Shown: positions 33,301 through 43,431 of the stretch, piece by piece
Position numbering within the stretch: position 1 is the first letter of the stretch
How the letters are laid out: the number at the start of each line of letters is the position of its first letter
Source of the DNA: an uncultured Verrucomicrobiota bacterium
GTDB lineage: Bacteria > Verrucomicrobiota > Verrucomicrobiia > Limisphaerales > UBA9464
Direction: 5' to 3'
Assembly: GCA_903922605.1 (NCBI GenBank)
Contig: CAIXUG010000086.1
Coordinates: 129,384 to 193,383, forward strand
DNA: 64,000 nt
Notes under the pieces: generated by a model
Database searches by the model: none
The model's input: only the letters and a program-made list of their open reading frames with translations
What the model was told of the DNA's origin: nothing
Position numbers and translations under genes: made by a program

Positions 33301-33430
33301 GATGAGACCAGCCTTACCCATCCGGGCGGCAAGGCAAGCCAACAGGGCTGCCCAAGTGTCAAGGCGATGGAATCCAGTTTGCCGCTCCCGTCAAAACCGT
33401 CAGCCTCTCCCCGCCAATCTGAACTGAAAC

Positions 33431-34006
33431 GTGAAACTCGGCTTATACGGCGGTTCGTTTGATCCGGTGCATCTCGGGCATCTGCTCGTCGCGCACGCGG
33501 CGCTGGAAGAGCTTGGTCTCGACCGCCTGGTATTCATCCCGGCCGCACAATCTCCGTTCAAACCGGGCACCCAGCCCGCTCCCGCCAAAATGCGGGCCCG
33601 CATGCTGCGGCTCGCGCTGGCAGGAGAAACCCGTTTTGCGGTGGATGAACTCGAAATCCGGCGCGGCGGGGTCAGTTTCACCGTGGATACCGTCCGCGAA
33701 TTTGCCGCCCGCCATTCCGGGGCCGAACTTTTCTGGCTCATCGGGGCCGACCACGTGCCCACGCTGCCGAAATGGCGCGAAGCGGAAGCGCTTGCCCGAC
33801 TCGTCCAGTTTGTCGTCATTCCGCGACCTGGTGAAACCCAGGCCTCGCTTCCGCCCTCTTACCGTCTGCATCAGCTCAGCGGTTGGCCGCTACGCGTCTC
33901 GTCGTCCGAAATCCGCCAGCGGGTGGCCGCTGGGAAAACCATCCGCCAACTCTTGCCGACCGGCGTGGCCGAGGTGATCACCAACGAAAAGCTCTATCAG
34001 CAGTGA
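33431..34006 (+). CDS. nadD: Nicotinate-nucleotide adenylyltransferase
   Basis: The 191-residue protein shows the nucleotidyltransferase signature GLYGGSFDPVHLGHLLVA, the FIPAAQSPFKPG loop that binds nicotinate mononucleotide, ELFWLIGADHVPTLPKW, and the C-terminal VSSSEIRQRVAAGK motif equivalent to ISxTxxR. NadD joins NaMN and ATP to give deamido-NAD in NAD synthesis. Start is GTG 33431. Length is typical. larB follows 49 bp downstream on the same strand. rsfS, a common neighbour of nadD elsewhere, is absent here. Confidence 0.95.
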   Translation: MKLGLYGGSFDPVHLGHLLVAHAALEELGLDRLVFIPAAQSPFKPGTQPAPAKMRARMLRLALAGETRFAVDELEIRRGGVSFTVDTVREFAARHSGAELFWLIGADHVPTLPKWREAEALARLVQFVVIPRPGETQASLPPSYRLHQLSGWPLRVSSSEIRQRVAAGKTIRQLLPTGVAEVITNEKLYQQ

Positions 34007-34055
34007 TCGCTGTTTCCGCCTTGCCCATCGACTCCGCCACCCTTTCGCTCGTTCT

Positions 34056-34811
34056 ATGACCTCCGCCGAAGTCGCCGCCCTTCTCGATCGTTTCCAGCGT
34101 GGTGAAATCCCGCGCGACGACGTCCTTCGTGCCTTCCAGGCCAAACCGCTCGTGGACCTCGGTTTTGCCCAGGTGGATACCCATCGGGCGCTGCGGAAGG
34201 GTTTTCCCGAGGTCATTTTCGGCGCCGGCAAAACGCCGTCGCAGGTCGTCGCCATCGCGGCTCGGATTGTCGCGGCCAACGACCGGGTGCTCGTAACCCG
34301 CTTGGGCGATGAGCACGTCAAGGCGCTGCGGAAAAAGTTTCGCCGCGCCGTGCACCACGAGGTGGCCCGTTGCATGACCATCGAGACCAAACCGCTGCCG
34401 AAGCGTCCTGGATTCATCGCCGTGCTCTGCGCCGGTACCAGCGACCTGCCTGTTGCCGAAGAGGCCGCCCTCACCGCCGAATTCATGGGCAACTCGGTAT
34501 TGCGCATTACCGACGTGGGCGTGGCCGGGCTGCACCGATTGCTGGTCCGGCTCGATGATTTTCAACGTGCCAATGTCATCATCGTGGCCGCCGGCATGGA
34601 AGGCGCCCTTCCGAGCGTGGTCGCCGGCCTGGTCTCGCGACCGGTCATCGCCGTGCCGACCAGTGTCGGCTACGGGGCGAGCTTCGGCGGGCTGGCCGCG
34701 CTGCTGGGCATGCTGAACTCCTGCGGCAGCGGCGTGACCGTCGTGAACATCGACAACGGTTTCGGGGCCGGCTACGCCGCCGCCCAGATCAACGCGCTTG
34801 GCAATCCTTGA
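34056..34811 (+). CDS. larB: Pyridinium-3,5-biscarboxylic acid mononucleotide synthase LarB
   Basis: The 251-residue protein matches LarB (PurE-like carboxylase fold): N-terminal EVAALLDRFQRGEI, HRALRKGFPEVIFGAGKT, the catalytic region around LCAGTSDLPVAEEAALTAE, ITDVGVAGLHRLL, and the C-terminal VPTSVGYGASFGGLAALLGMLNSC-type segment. LarB carboxylates and hydrolyses nicotinic acid adenine dinucleotide, the first step to the nickel-pincer cofactor of lactate racemase and relatives. Its neighbour NadD makes exactly that substrate, a sensible coupling. larC, larE and larA are not in the window. It overlaps the longest upstream rlmN frame but not the chosen rlmN start. Confidence 0.93.
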   Translation: MTSAEVAALLDRFQRGEIPRDDVLRAFQAKPLVDLGFAQVDTHRALRKGFPEVIFGAGKTPSQVVAIAARIVAANDRVLVTRLGDEHVKALRKKFRRAVHHEVARCMTIETKPLPKRPGFIAVLCAGTSDLPVAEEAALTAEFMGNSVLRITDVGVAGLHRLLVRLDDFQRANVIIVAAGMEGALPSVVAGLVSRPVIAVPTSVGYGASFGGLAALLGMLNSCGSGVTVVNIDNGFGAGYAAAQINALGNP

Positions 34812-34884
34812 TGCCGTTCACGGGGGGACGCGCGCCACGACAATCCTTTGTGCCTTTGGCCCGATTCGGCGCTACGATCCACCC

Positions 34885-36063
34885 GTGCTGCCGGACATCC
34901 GCTCCCAGAATCGCGACACGCTCGCCGCCCAGTTTGCCTCGTGGAACCAGCCCGCCTACCGGCTGGACCAGCTGCTTGGCTGGCTCTACGCCCGCCGGGC
35001 CGCGTCGTGGGACGAGATGTCGAACCTCCCCAAGGCGCTGCGCGCACAGCTGGTGGCCATATACTCGCTGAACCTGCCTCTGCTCGTCACCAAGCAGGGT
35101 TCCCGCGACACCACCCAGAAGTTTCTCTGGCGCCTTGCCGACGGGGCGCTGATCGAGAGTGTGCTCATCCCCGCCAACCCGGCGCTTTACGGTGAGGCGA
35201 GCGACCGGCACACGCTCTGCATTTCGACCCAGGTCGGCTGCGCCTACGGCTGCCGTTTCTGCGCGAGCGGGCTGGACGGCTTTAAGCGGAATCTCGCACC
35301 GCACGAAATCAGTGGACAGATCCTGGCGATCGAACGGTGGGCGGATTCCAGCGCAGAGCGGGGAACGCGGAGCGCGGAGCCAGCACCGAGCGCTTCAGGC
35401 ACTCCGCGCTCCCCGCTCCCCGCTCCGCGCTCTGATGACCGCGTGGTGAACAACATCGTCGTCATGGGGATGGGCGAGCCGATGGCCAATTACGACAACC
35501 TGATGACGGCACTCCGGACGCTGAATGCCCCCTGGGGTGGTGGCATCGGGGCCCGCCGGATCACGATTTCCACCAGCGGGCTTGCCCCACGCATCCGCGA
35601 TCTGGCGAACGATCCGCTCCAGTTCCGCCTCGCCATCTCACTGCACGGCGCGACGGACGAGGTACGTGAAAAGATCATGCCGGTAAACCGGAAGTACCCG
35701 CTACGGGATCTCACCGCCGCCTGCGAATATTACGTCACGCACAAGGGTAAGATGATCACGCTGGAATACATCCTCATTGCCGGCGTGAACGACTCGTTGG
35801 CCCAAACCCGGCCGCTCGCCGACCTCGCCCATCGGTTGCACGCCAAAGTAAACCTGATCCCATATAACACCGTCGAAGGCCTGCCCTGGTCACGCCCTGA
35901 CGATGAGACCTGCGAAGCCTTCGCCGGCGCTCTGGAACACGAAGGGGTCACCGCCACCCTGCGCCGCGAAAAGGGCCACGACATCGACGCCGCCTGTGGA
36001 CAATTGCGGCTGAAAACGGAAAAGGCCGAGGCGAACAGCGAAGACGCGAAGACGCAAAGCTAA
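34885..36063 (+). CDS. rlmN: 23S rRNA (adenine-C2)-methyltransferase RlmN with an in-frame repeat insertion
   Basis: The 392-residue radical-SAM enzyme methylates A2503 of 23S rRNA and A37 of some tRNAs. The SAM cluster is C119-x3-C123-x2-C126 in CAYGCRFC, and the methyl-carrying C-terminal Cys is in DIDAACGQLRLK. The N-terminus (QPAYRLDQLLGWLYARR) fixes the start at or near GTG 34885. Between QILAIERW and RVVNNIVVMGMGEP there are about 25-30 more residues than expected, Ser/Arg/Pro-rich, encoded by a heptamer repeat (35356-35433). The stop is followed by another periodic repeat. larB lies 73 bp upstream and hisH 143 bp downstream. Confidence 0.94.
   Translation: MLPDIRSQNRDTLAAQFASWNQPAYRLDQLLGWLYARRAASWDEMSNLPKALRAQLVAIYSLNLPLLVTKQGSRDTTQKFLWRLADGALIESVLIPANPALYGEASDRHTLCISTQVGCAYGCRFCASGLDGFKRNLAPHEISGQILAIERWADSSAERGTRSAEPAPSASGTPRSPLPAPRSDDRVVNNIVVMGMGEPMANYDNLMTALRTLNAPWGGGIGARRITISTSGLAPRIRDLANDPLQFRLAISLHGATDEVREKIMPVNRKYPLRDLTAACEYYVTHKGKMITLEYILIAGVNDSLAQTRPLADLAHRLHAKVNLIPYNTVEGLPWSRPDDETCEAFAGALEHEGVTATLRREKGHDIDAACGQLRLKTEKAEANSEDAKTQS
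35356..35433. repeat. Heptamer-periodic inverted repeat inside rlmN
   Basis: The left array 35356-35383 reads GAGCGGG, GAACGCG, GAGCGCG, GAGCCAG. The right array 35402-35433 reads CTCCGCG, CTCCCCG, CTCCCCG, CTCCGCG, CT. The two are inverted relative to each other. The element is in frame and free of stops, encoding ERGTRSAEPA and TPRSPLPAPRS-like peptide. Confidence 0.88.
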
Positions 36064-36198
36064 CACAGAAGACAGTTGTAAATTTGGAAAGCAGGAAAAC
36101 AGGAACAGAAAGGGATCTGCCTTTTCCTGCTTTCCTGTTTTCCAAATTAAACCTCCCCTTCCGCCTCTTCTTTGCGCCTTTGCGCCTTTGTTGTTAGC
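36031..36198. repeat. Nested octamer-periodic inverted repeats between rlmN and hisH
   Basis: The inner pair, 36081-36105 and 36124-36148, are 25-nt arms differing at two positions and built from GGAAAGCA/GGAAAACA units. Outside them lie a second array of CGAAGACG units (36031-36058, overlapping the last codons of rlmN) and TTTGCGCC units (36171-36198, ending just before the hisH GTG at 36207), closed by GCTAAC/GTTAGC. The element therefore fills the whole gap. Confidence 0.85.
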
Positions 36199-36206
36199 AT
36201 TCACCC

Positions 36207-36839
36207 GTGCTCGCGCTCCTCGATTACGGCGCCGGAAACATCCGCAGCGTCGAAAAAGCCCTCCGTGCCGTCGGTGCGGAAGTCCACCGCGTCCCTTCGC
36301 CGAAGGAACTGGCGCACGCGCATGGCATCGTGTTGCCCGGGGTGGGCGCCTTCGATGACTGCATGAACGCGATCCAGCGGCAGGAGCTCGGCGGTGCCGT
36401 GAAGGAATGGGTCGCCGCCGGCAAGCCGTTCCTCGGTATCTGCGTCGGTTATCAGGCGTTGTTCGAACGCAGTGAGGAGTTTAACTCCTGTGCGCTCGGT
36501 CTGGGCGTGTTCAAAGGCCCGGTGGTCCGATTCCAAACCACGGCGGAAGAACCCCACCTCAAGATTCCGCAGATTGGATGGAACGAAGTCACGGTCACGC
36601 AGCCCGAATGTCCGCTCTTTGCCGGCATTCCGGATGGCAGCCACTTCTATTTCGTGCACAGCTTTTTCCCGCGGCCGGTGGACAGCTCGATTGTGGCCGG
36701 TCGCACGGACTATGGCGGCACGTTTGCCGCAGCGATCCGGAAGGACAACGTTTGGGCCACGCAGTTTCACCCGGAGAAGAGCCAGCAAGTCGGTCTGCGG
36801 CTGCTGCGGAACTTCGTCGAGTTCGCCGCGAAGAACTGA
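36207..36839 (+). CDS. hisH: Imidazole glycerol phosphate synthase glutaminase subunit HisH
   Basis: The 210-residue class I glutamine amidotransferase supplies ammonia to HisF in histidine biosynthesis. It has the DYGAGNIRSVEKAL start, the oxyanion-loop PGVGAFDDCM, the nucleophile Cys in GICVGYQALF, and the catalytic His-Glu in ATQFHPEKSQ. The PQIGWNEV and YFVHSFF motifs are specific to HisH. Start is GTG 36207, directly behind a periodic repeat. hisF and hisA are not adjacent, so the his genes are dispersed. Convergent with the following pseudopilin gene. Confidence 0.95.
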   Translation: MLALLDYGAGNIRSVEKALRAVGAEVHRVPSPKELAHAHGIVLPGVGAFDDCMNAIQRQELGGAVKEWVAAGKPFLGICVGYQALFERSEEFNSCALGLGVFKGPVVRFQTTAEEPHLKIPQIGWNEVTVTQPECPLFAGIPDGSHFYFVHSFFPRPVDSSIVAGRTDYGGTFAAAIRKDNVWATQFHPEKSQQVGLRLLRNFVEFAAKN

Positions 36840-36872
36840 CTCCTGTGAAGCCGCCTGCAGAGGGCAGCCGAC

Positions 36873-37730
<858 letters not shown>

Positions 37731-37933
37731 AAGCCAGAAACGGGGGATGACTCCCGGATGAATGGCCAACGCTCGCCGGGCGTCACGCTTTTTTACTGGG
37801 GTCCGGCGGCCATGACGCCCGGTTCGCCACGACCAATGTAAGGGCAACTCCTCCTGGGGGCGGCGAACGGCTCACTCTTTTGGCAGCCGGGGCGATCCTT
37901 GCGGGCTTCGGGCAACTCTGCTCTCTTCGCCCA

Positions 37934-38287
37934 ATGCCCAGCCGTTTGATCCTCTTGGCCGTTCTGGCTTTGCTGGTCGTCTCGGGGTGCCGCAAGTCTG
38001 ACTCGCCCACACCGGGTGCCGACTCCCCGGCCACCAGTCAGGAGATTCCTACCACCCCCAAGCCCCCTGCGGCCGATACGGCGGCGATCACTGAGGCAGA
38101 TTTGTCGGGCGTGCTGGCCGGGCTCACACAGGCAGTACGGAAGTTTGGCTTCGAGAAGCAACGGATGCCCAAAGACCTGGAGGAGCTGGTTGCCGCCGGC
38201 TATCTCTCGGCCATGCCCACGGCTCCGGCGGGCAAAAAGTTTGCCATCAACGAGAAAAAAGTTCAGGTCGTCCTCACCGGGCGATAA
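37934..38287 (+). CDS. Small predicted lipoprotein
   Basis: The 117-residue product has a lipoprotein signal: PSRLILLAVLALLVVSGC, with lipobox VSGC placing the lipidated Cys near residue 19. A Ser/Thr/Pro-rich linker (residues about 22-48) follows, then a compact domain with LAGLTQAVRKFGFEKQRMPKDLEELVAAGYL and PTAPAGKKFAINEKKVQVVL. That 'RxPxxLEELVxxGYLxxxPxxPxGxxF' pattern recalls the C-terminal part of pseudopilins. It lies 16 bp upstream of a pseudopilin gene, so the two are likely co-expressed and may interact at the envelope. Confidence 0.82.
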   Translation: MPSRLILLAVLALLVVSGCRKSDSPTPGADSPATSQEIPTTPKPPAADTAAITEADLSGVLAGLTQAVRKFGFEKQRMPKDLEELVAAGYLSAMPTAPAGKKFAINEKKVQVVLTGR

Positions 38288-38303
38288 TCCGTCAGGAGGT
38301 TAA

Positions 38304-39182
<879 letters not shown>

Positions 39183-39191
39183 CGCCTCGGT

Positions 39192-39219
39192 ATGGCGGCC
39201 ATCGCCGCCTTGTTTTTTT
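39192..39219 (+). terminator. Rho-independent terminator after the pseudopilin gene
   Basis: GGCGG (39194-39198) and CCGCC (39205-39209) pair around a 6-nt loop and are followed by TTG and seven T residues. It lies 10 bp after the stop codon and about 38 bp before the DUF3500 gene. Confidence 0.75.
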
Positions 39220-39256
39220 CCTTGGGCGGTTTCCGACCAGAGCCCAAGCTCCCCGC

Positions 39257-40264
39257 ATGAAGCTCTCCCTGTTCCTGACCGCCCTGCTCTGCCTGCGCGC
39301 CTTTGCGGCTGCGCCCGAGGAGATGGCGGCCGCCGCCAACAATCTCGTGGCCGCGCTCGATGACATGCAACGCGCCAAAGCCACCTTCGCCTTCGATGCG
39401 GATGAGCGCGAAAACTGGCACTTCATTCCGAAGGAGCGGAAAGGGCTCACCCTGAAAGAAATGACGGCCGCCCAGCAGCGCCTCGCCTACGCCCTTTTGA
39501 ACAGCGGCCTCAGCCAGCGCGGTTACGGGCAGGCCATGACGATCATGAGCCTTGAGCAGATTCTGCAGGACATGGAAGGACCGACCCGCAAGTTCCCGCG
39601 TGATCCGGAGCTCTATCACTTCAGCATTTTCGGCACGCCGGCGGACAAGGGCAGCTGGGGTTGGCGCGTCGAAGGGCATCACCTCTCAGTCAACTTCACG
39701 CTCCTGGACGGCAAGGTCGTCGCCGGCACGCCGAGCTTCATGGGCACCAATCCCGGTGAGGTCAGAACCGGCCGTCGCGCCGGCTTGCGGGTACTCGGCG
39801 CGGAGGAAGAGCTCGGCCGCCAGCTCGTGAAATCCCTGACAGAAGCGCAGCGCAAAGTGGCGGTCCTCGATACGAAGGCCCCGGACGACATACTCACCCT
39901 TGCCGCCCGCAAGGCGGACCTCGGCAAGCCGGTCGGCCTGCCCCTCTCGGAGCTGACCTCCGAGCAGCACGATCTCGCGGTGAAGCTCATCCACGCCTAC
40001 ATCGACCGCCTGCGTTGGGATCTCTCGACGGCGGACTTCGCCAAGATTGAGGCGGCCGGCCTCGACAATGTCCGGTTCGCCTGGATGGGCAGCTTTGAAC
40101 GGGGCCAGCGCCACTACTACCGGATGCACGGTCCGACGTTCGTGCTGGAGTACGACAACACCCAGAACGACGCGAATCACGTGCACGCCGTGTGGCGCAA
40201 TTTTGACGGGGACTTCGGTCGCGACATGCTCGCTGACCATCTGAAGGCCGATCACGGGAAGTAA
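39257..40264 (+). CDS. DUF3500 family secreted protein
   Basis: The 335-residue protein carries a short Sec signal (KLSLFLTALLCLRAFAAAP). The body follows the DUF3500 pattern: MAAAANNLVAAL, ATFAFDADERENWHFIP, KGLTLKEMTAAQQRLAYALLNSGLSQRGY, a YHFSIFGTP, WGWRVEGHHLSVNFTL block, and the C-terminal YYRMHGPTFVLEYDNTQNDANHVHAVWRNFDGDFG. The conserved His, Asp and Trp residues in these motifs suggest a metal or ligand site, but the biochemical role of DUF3500 is not known to me. It is preceded by a terminator and followed 56 bp later by the PSD1 gene, which has no obvious promoter hairpin between. Confidence 0.9.
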   Translation: MKLSLFLTALLCLRAFAAAPEEMAAAANNLVAALDDMQRAKATFAFDADERENWHFIPKERKGLTLKEMTAAQQRLAYALLNSGLSQRGYGQAMTIMSLEQILQDMEGPTRKFPRDPELYHFSIFGTPADKGSWGWRVEGHHLSVNFTLLDGKVVAGTPSFMGTNPGEVRTGRRAGLRVLGAEEELGRQLVKSLTEAQRKVAVLDTKAPDDILTLAARKADLGKPVGLPLSELTSEQHDLAVKLIHAYIDRLRWDLSTADFAKIEAAGLDNVRFAWMGSFERGQRHYYRMHGPTFVLEYDNTQNDANHVHAVWRNFDGDFGRDMLADHLKADHGK

Positions 40265-40320
40265 GGGCACGTTAGGAGGCCTTTGCGCCTCCTGCCCGCG
40301 CCTGCCAGCTTCATCGAGCC

Positions 40321-43300
40321 ATGCTCACTCGACTGCTCCTCGCCTTGCTGCTGCCAGCCGGCTTGGTGTCCGGGGCGGCGGTGGAGTATAATCGCGATAT
40401 CCGGCCGATCCTCTCGGAAAACTGCTTCCGCTGCCACGGGCCCGATCAGGCTGCCCGCAAGGGCAAGCTGCGGCTGGATGTCCGCGAAGACGCCACGGCC
40501 GCACGTAAGAACGGAGCGGCCTTGGTGCCCGGCAAGCCCGACGAAAGCGGCGTCATCAAACGCCTGACCGCGACCGATCCGGACGACGTGATGCCACCGC
40601 CGGACACGCACAAGGAAGTGTCGTCCAGTCAGCGCGAAACCATCCGCCGTTGGATCGCCGAAGGAGCGAACTATCAGCCGCATTGGGCCTACATCACGCC
40701 GGTGCGACCGGTGGTGCCGGAAGTTCCAAGCTCAAAGCTCAAAGCTCAAAATCCGATTGATGCGTTCGTCGTGGCGAAGCTGCACGAGAAGCAGATCGAC
40801 CTTTCACCGGAGGCTGATCGCCGCACGTTGCTGCGGCGTCTCAGCCTGGATCTGACCGGCCTGCCGCCGACACCGGAAGAGGTCGAGAGCTTCGTCCATG
40901 ACCGCAGTTCCAAGGCCTACGAACGGCAGGTCGAGCGCCTGCTGAAGTCGCCGCATTATGGCGAACGCATGGCCGTGCCCTGGCTGGATGTGGCGCGCTA
41001 CGCGGACACGGTCGGCTACCACGGTGACCAGAACATCAACGCCTTCCCCTACCGGGATTACGTCATCAACGCCTTCAACGCGAACAAGCCCTACGACCAG
41101 TTCACCATCGAACAGCTCGCGGGCGACCTGCTGCCAAATCCCACCACAGAGCAGCGCGTGGCCACCGCTTTCAACCGCCTGAACATGGTCACGCGCGAAG
41201 GCGGCGCGCAACCCAAGGAATACCTCGCCAAATATGGCGGCGACCGTGTTCGCACCGTGTCCACCACCTGGCTCGGCTCGACGATGGGCTGCTGCGAGTG
41301 CCACGATCATAAATTCGACCCTTTCTCCGCCCGGGATTTTTACTCGATGAAGGCGTTCTTCGCCGACATCCGGCAGTGGGGTGTTTATGCCAATTACGAT
41401 TACACGCCGGAGCCGGACTTGCGTGGCATCGGCAATGACCACCCTTTCCCACCAGAGATGGTCGTGAACAGTCCCTACCTCGAACAGCGCGCCGAACGCC
41501 TCCGCACCACGATGCGACAGATCGCCGTGGACAGCTTTTCTCGCGCCTGGACAAACCAGGAGCAAGACCCGGCCATCATCCGGTGGTTTATCCAAGCGAT
41601 TAACCTCCTGGAACGGAAGGATTGGGATGGCTGGAATCCCGCCCTAGCGACCAGTGCGACCGGCCTGTCCAATGCCACGGTCAACGCGGCCGGTGAACTG
41701 ATCGAGTCCGGCGACCCCAAGGACGGTGAGACGGAAGTCAGGGTAAGCCTTCCCGCCGGCTGGATGGCCGCCCTGCGCCTGGAGCTGCTGCCGGACGGCA
41801 CTAACGGCATCGCCCGCGGCCCGGGACTCGCCAATGTGCTCCTGACGGCGAAACTGGTGTCTGGCACGAATGCCCCACAGCGACTGACCTTCGCGTACGC
41901 CGAGGCCACCCATAAGCTGCCGCGCTTCGCCAATGGCTACGAGGAACTGGGCATCATCGATGGCTGGCGCACGGACACCAACCACCTCCACGAACCACAG
42001 GCTGGCATCTGGGCGCTGGCTGAACCGCTTGCCATTCAGCCGGGTGACACGTTGCTGGTCAGCGTGAAGAGCGATGCCCTCCGCCGCGCGCACTTTGCGG
42101 TGACTCCGTTTGCCGGGGCGAAGGTTCAGGCGAGCGGGGCCAGCCCAGAGCTGCGGGCCGCTTTCGATAAGCTAGGGGATCGGACCATTCCGGAACGCGT
42201 TTTTCTTGCGAAGGAAGGGCCCGGCCTGCCCGCCGTTGCCGAAGCCTGGCTGCTCGGTGCCTCGAACGACACTGAAAGCCGCCGCACCTGGTTTCAGACG
42301 CAGCGCGAATGGCTTTTGTGCCGGGGCGGGAAATCTCCTGTCGTCGTCACCGAGACCTGGCCTCCGCGCGAGACCCGCGTGTTGGCGCGCGGAAATTTCC
42401 AAGACGAATCGGGCGAGATCGTTTCGCCCAATCCGCCGCATTTCCTGCCGCGTACTGGTCTGCCGTCCGACCGCCCGCTTAACCGCCTCGACCTTGCCCG
42501 CTGGCTGACCGCGCCGGAAAATCCGCTGACGGCGCGGGTGTTCGTGAACCGCCTTTGGAAACAGTTTTTCGGCACCGGCCTTTCTGCCGTGGTGGACGAC
42601 CTGGGTGCGCAGGGAGAATCGCCTTCCCATCCCGATCTGCTCGACTGGCTGGCCGTGGAATTCCGCGAGAGCGGCTGGGACGTGAAACACATGGTCAGCC
42701 TGATCGTGAATTCACGCACCTACCGGCAGAGTTCCAACCTGCGGCCCGAGTTGCACGACCTTGACCCCGGCAACCGTCTGCTGGCCTCACAGAATCCGCG
42801 CCGCCTGGAAGCGGAGTTTGTGCGCGACAATGCCCTGACCATCGCCGGCCTGCTGGAGCCGTCGCTCGGCGGCCCCAGCGCCTTCCCCTACCAGCCGCCC
42901 GGCTACTACGCGAACCTGCAGTTTCCCAACCGCGACTACTATCCCAACGGCGATGAGAGGCAGTACCGGCGCGGCCTTTACGCCCACTGGCAGCGTACCT
43001 TCCTGCAGCCGATGCTTGCCAATTTCGACGCGCCGGCCCGCGAGGAATGCACCGCCTCGCGCAACGTCTCGAACACGCCTCAGCAGGCCCTCACCTTGTT
43101 GAACGACCGGACTTTCGTCGAGGCATCCCGCGTCTTCGCCCAGCGTTTGCTGACACCGAAAAAGGAGACGGACGAGCAACGGATCAATGAAGCTTTCGTG
43201 CGAGCTCTGGCCCGTCCGGCCAAATTGAGCGAGACCACTTCGCTCAGCCGGTTCCTGACCGAACAGCGGAACTATTATGAGGCCAATGCCGATGACGCCA

Positions 43301-43428
43301 AGAAGCTCCTCCAGGTCGGCAACCAAGCGGTAGCTGTCGGTGCTGGCACGAGCGAAGCCGAACTGGCCGCGTGGACCCAGGTCGCCCGGGTCGTACTGAA
43401 CCTGCACGAAACGATCACGCGTTATTGA
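40321..43428 (+). CDS. PSD1 protein with planctomycete cytochrome c, DUF1549 and DUF1553 domains
   Basis: The 1035-residue exported protein has a Sec signal (TRLLLALLLPAGLVSGAA), a PSCyt1 haem domain with C35-x2-C38-H in CFRCHGP and the later MPPPDTH loop, DUF1549/PSCyt2 (about 143-360: NPIDAFVVAKL, LTGLPPTPEEV, CCECHDHKFDPF), a middle insert, and DUF1553/PSD1 (about 719-990: LDLARWLTAPENPLTARVFVNRLW, NTPQQALTLLNDRTFVEA). These proteins, frequent in PVC bacteria, pair with DUF1501 proteins and are suspected to process polymers outside the cytoplasm. A heptamer repeat is embedded just before DUF1549. The gene leads a cluster with a metallophosphoesterase and DUF1501. Confidence 0.95.
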   Translation: MLTRLLLALLLPAGLVSGAAVEYNRDIRPILSENCFRCHGPDQAARKGKLRLDVREDATAARKNGAALVPGKPDESGVIKRLTATDPDDVMPPPDTHKEVSSSQRETIRRWIAEGANYQPHWAYITPVRPVVPEVPSSKLKAQNPIDAFVVAKLHEKQIDLSPEADRRTLLRRLSLDLTGLPPTPEEVESFVHDRSSKAYERQVERLLKSPHYGERMAVPWLDVARYADTVGYHGDQNINAFPYRDYVINAFNANKPYDQFTIEQLAGDLLPNPTTEQRVATAFNRLNMVTREGGAQPKEYLAKYGGDRVRTVSTTWLGSTMGCCECHDHKFDPFSARDFYSMKAFFADIRQWGVYANYDYTPEPDLRGIGNDHPFPPEMVVNSPYLEQRAERLRTTMRQIAVDSFSRAWTNQEQDPAIIRWFIQAINLLERKDWDGWNPALATSATGLSNATVNAAGELIESGDPKDGETEVRVSLPAGWMAALRLELLPDGTNGIARGPGLANVLLTAKLVSGTNAPQRLTFAYAEATHKLPRFANGYEELGIIDGWRTDTNHLHEPQAGIWALAEPLAIQPGDTLLVSVKSDALRRAHFAVTPFAGAKVQASGASPELRAAFDKLGDRTIPERVFLAKEGPGLPAVAEAWLLGASNDTESRRTWFQTQREWLLCRGGKSPVVVTETWPPRETRVLARGNFQDESGEIVSPNPPHFLPRTGLPSDRPLNRLDLARWLTAPENPLTARVFVNRLWKQFFGTGLSAVVDDLGAQGESPSHPDLLDWLAVEFRESGWDVKHMVSLIVNSRTYRQSSNLRPELHDLDPGNRLLASQNPRRLEAEFVRDNALTIAGLLEPSLGGPSAFPYQPPGYYANLQFPNRDYYPNGDERQYRRGLYAHWQRTFLQPMLANFDAPAREECTASRNVSNTPQQALTLLNDRTFVEASRVFAQRLLTPKKETDEQRINEAFVRALARPAKLSETTSLSRFLTEQRNYYEANADDAKKLLQVGNQAVAVGAGTSEAELAAWTQVARVVLNLHETITRY
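40728..40748 (+). repeat. Three perfect AAGCTCA heptamers inside the PSD1 gene
   Basis: Three tandem copies of AAGCTCA at 40728-40748 followed by AAA encode the linker SSKLKAQN between the haem domain and DUF1549. The unit is the same word, read on the other strand, as the TTTGAGC arrays at 54142 and 57861. Confidence 0.85.
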
Positions 43429-43431
43429 GTC

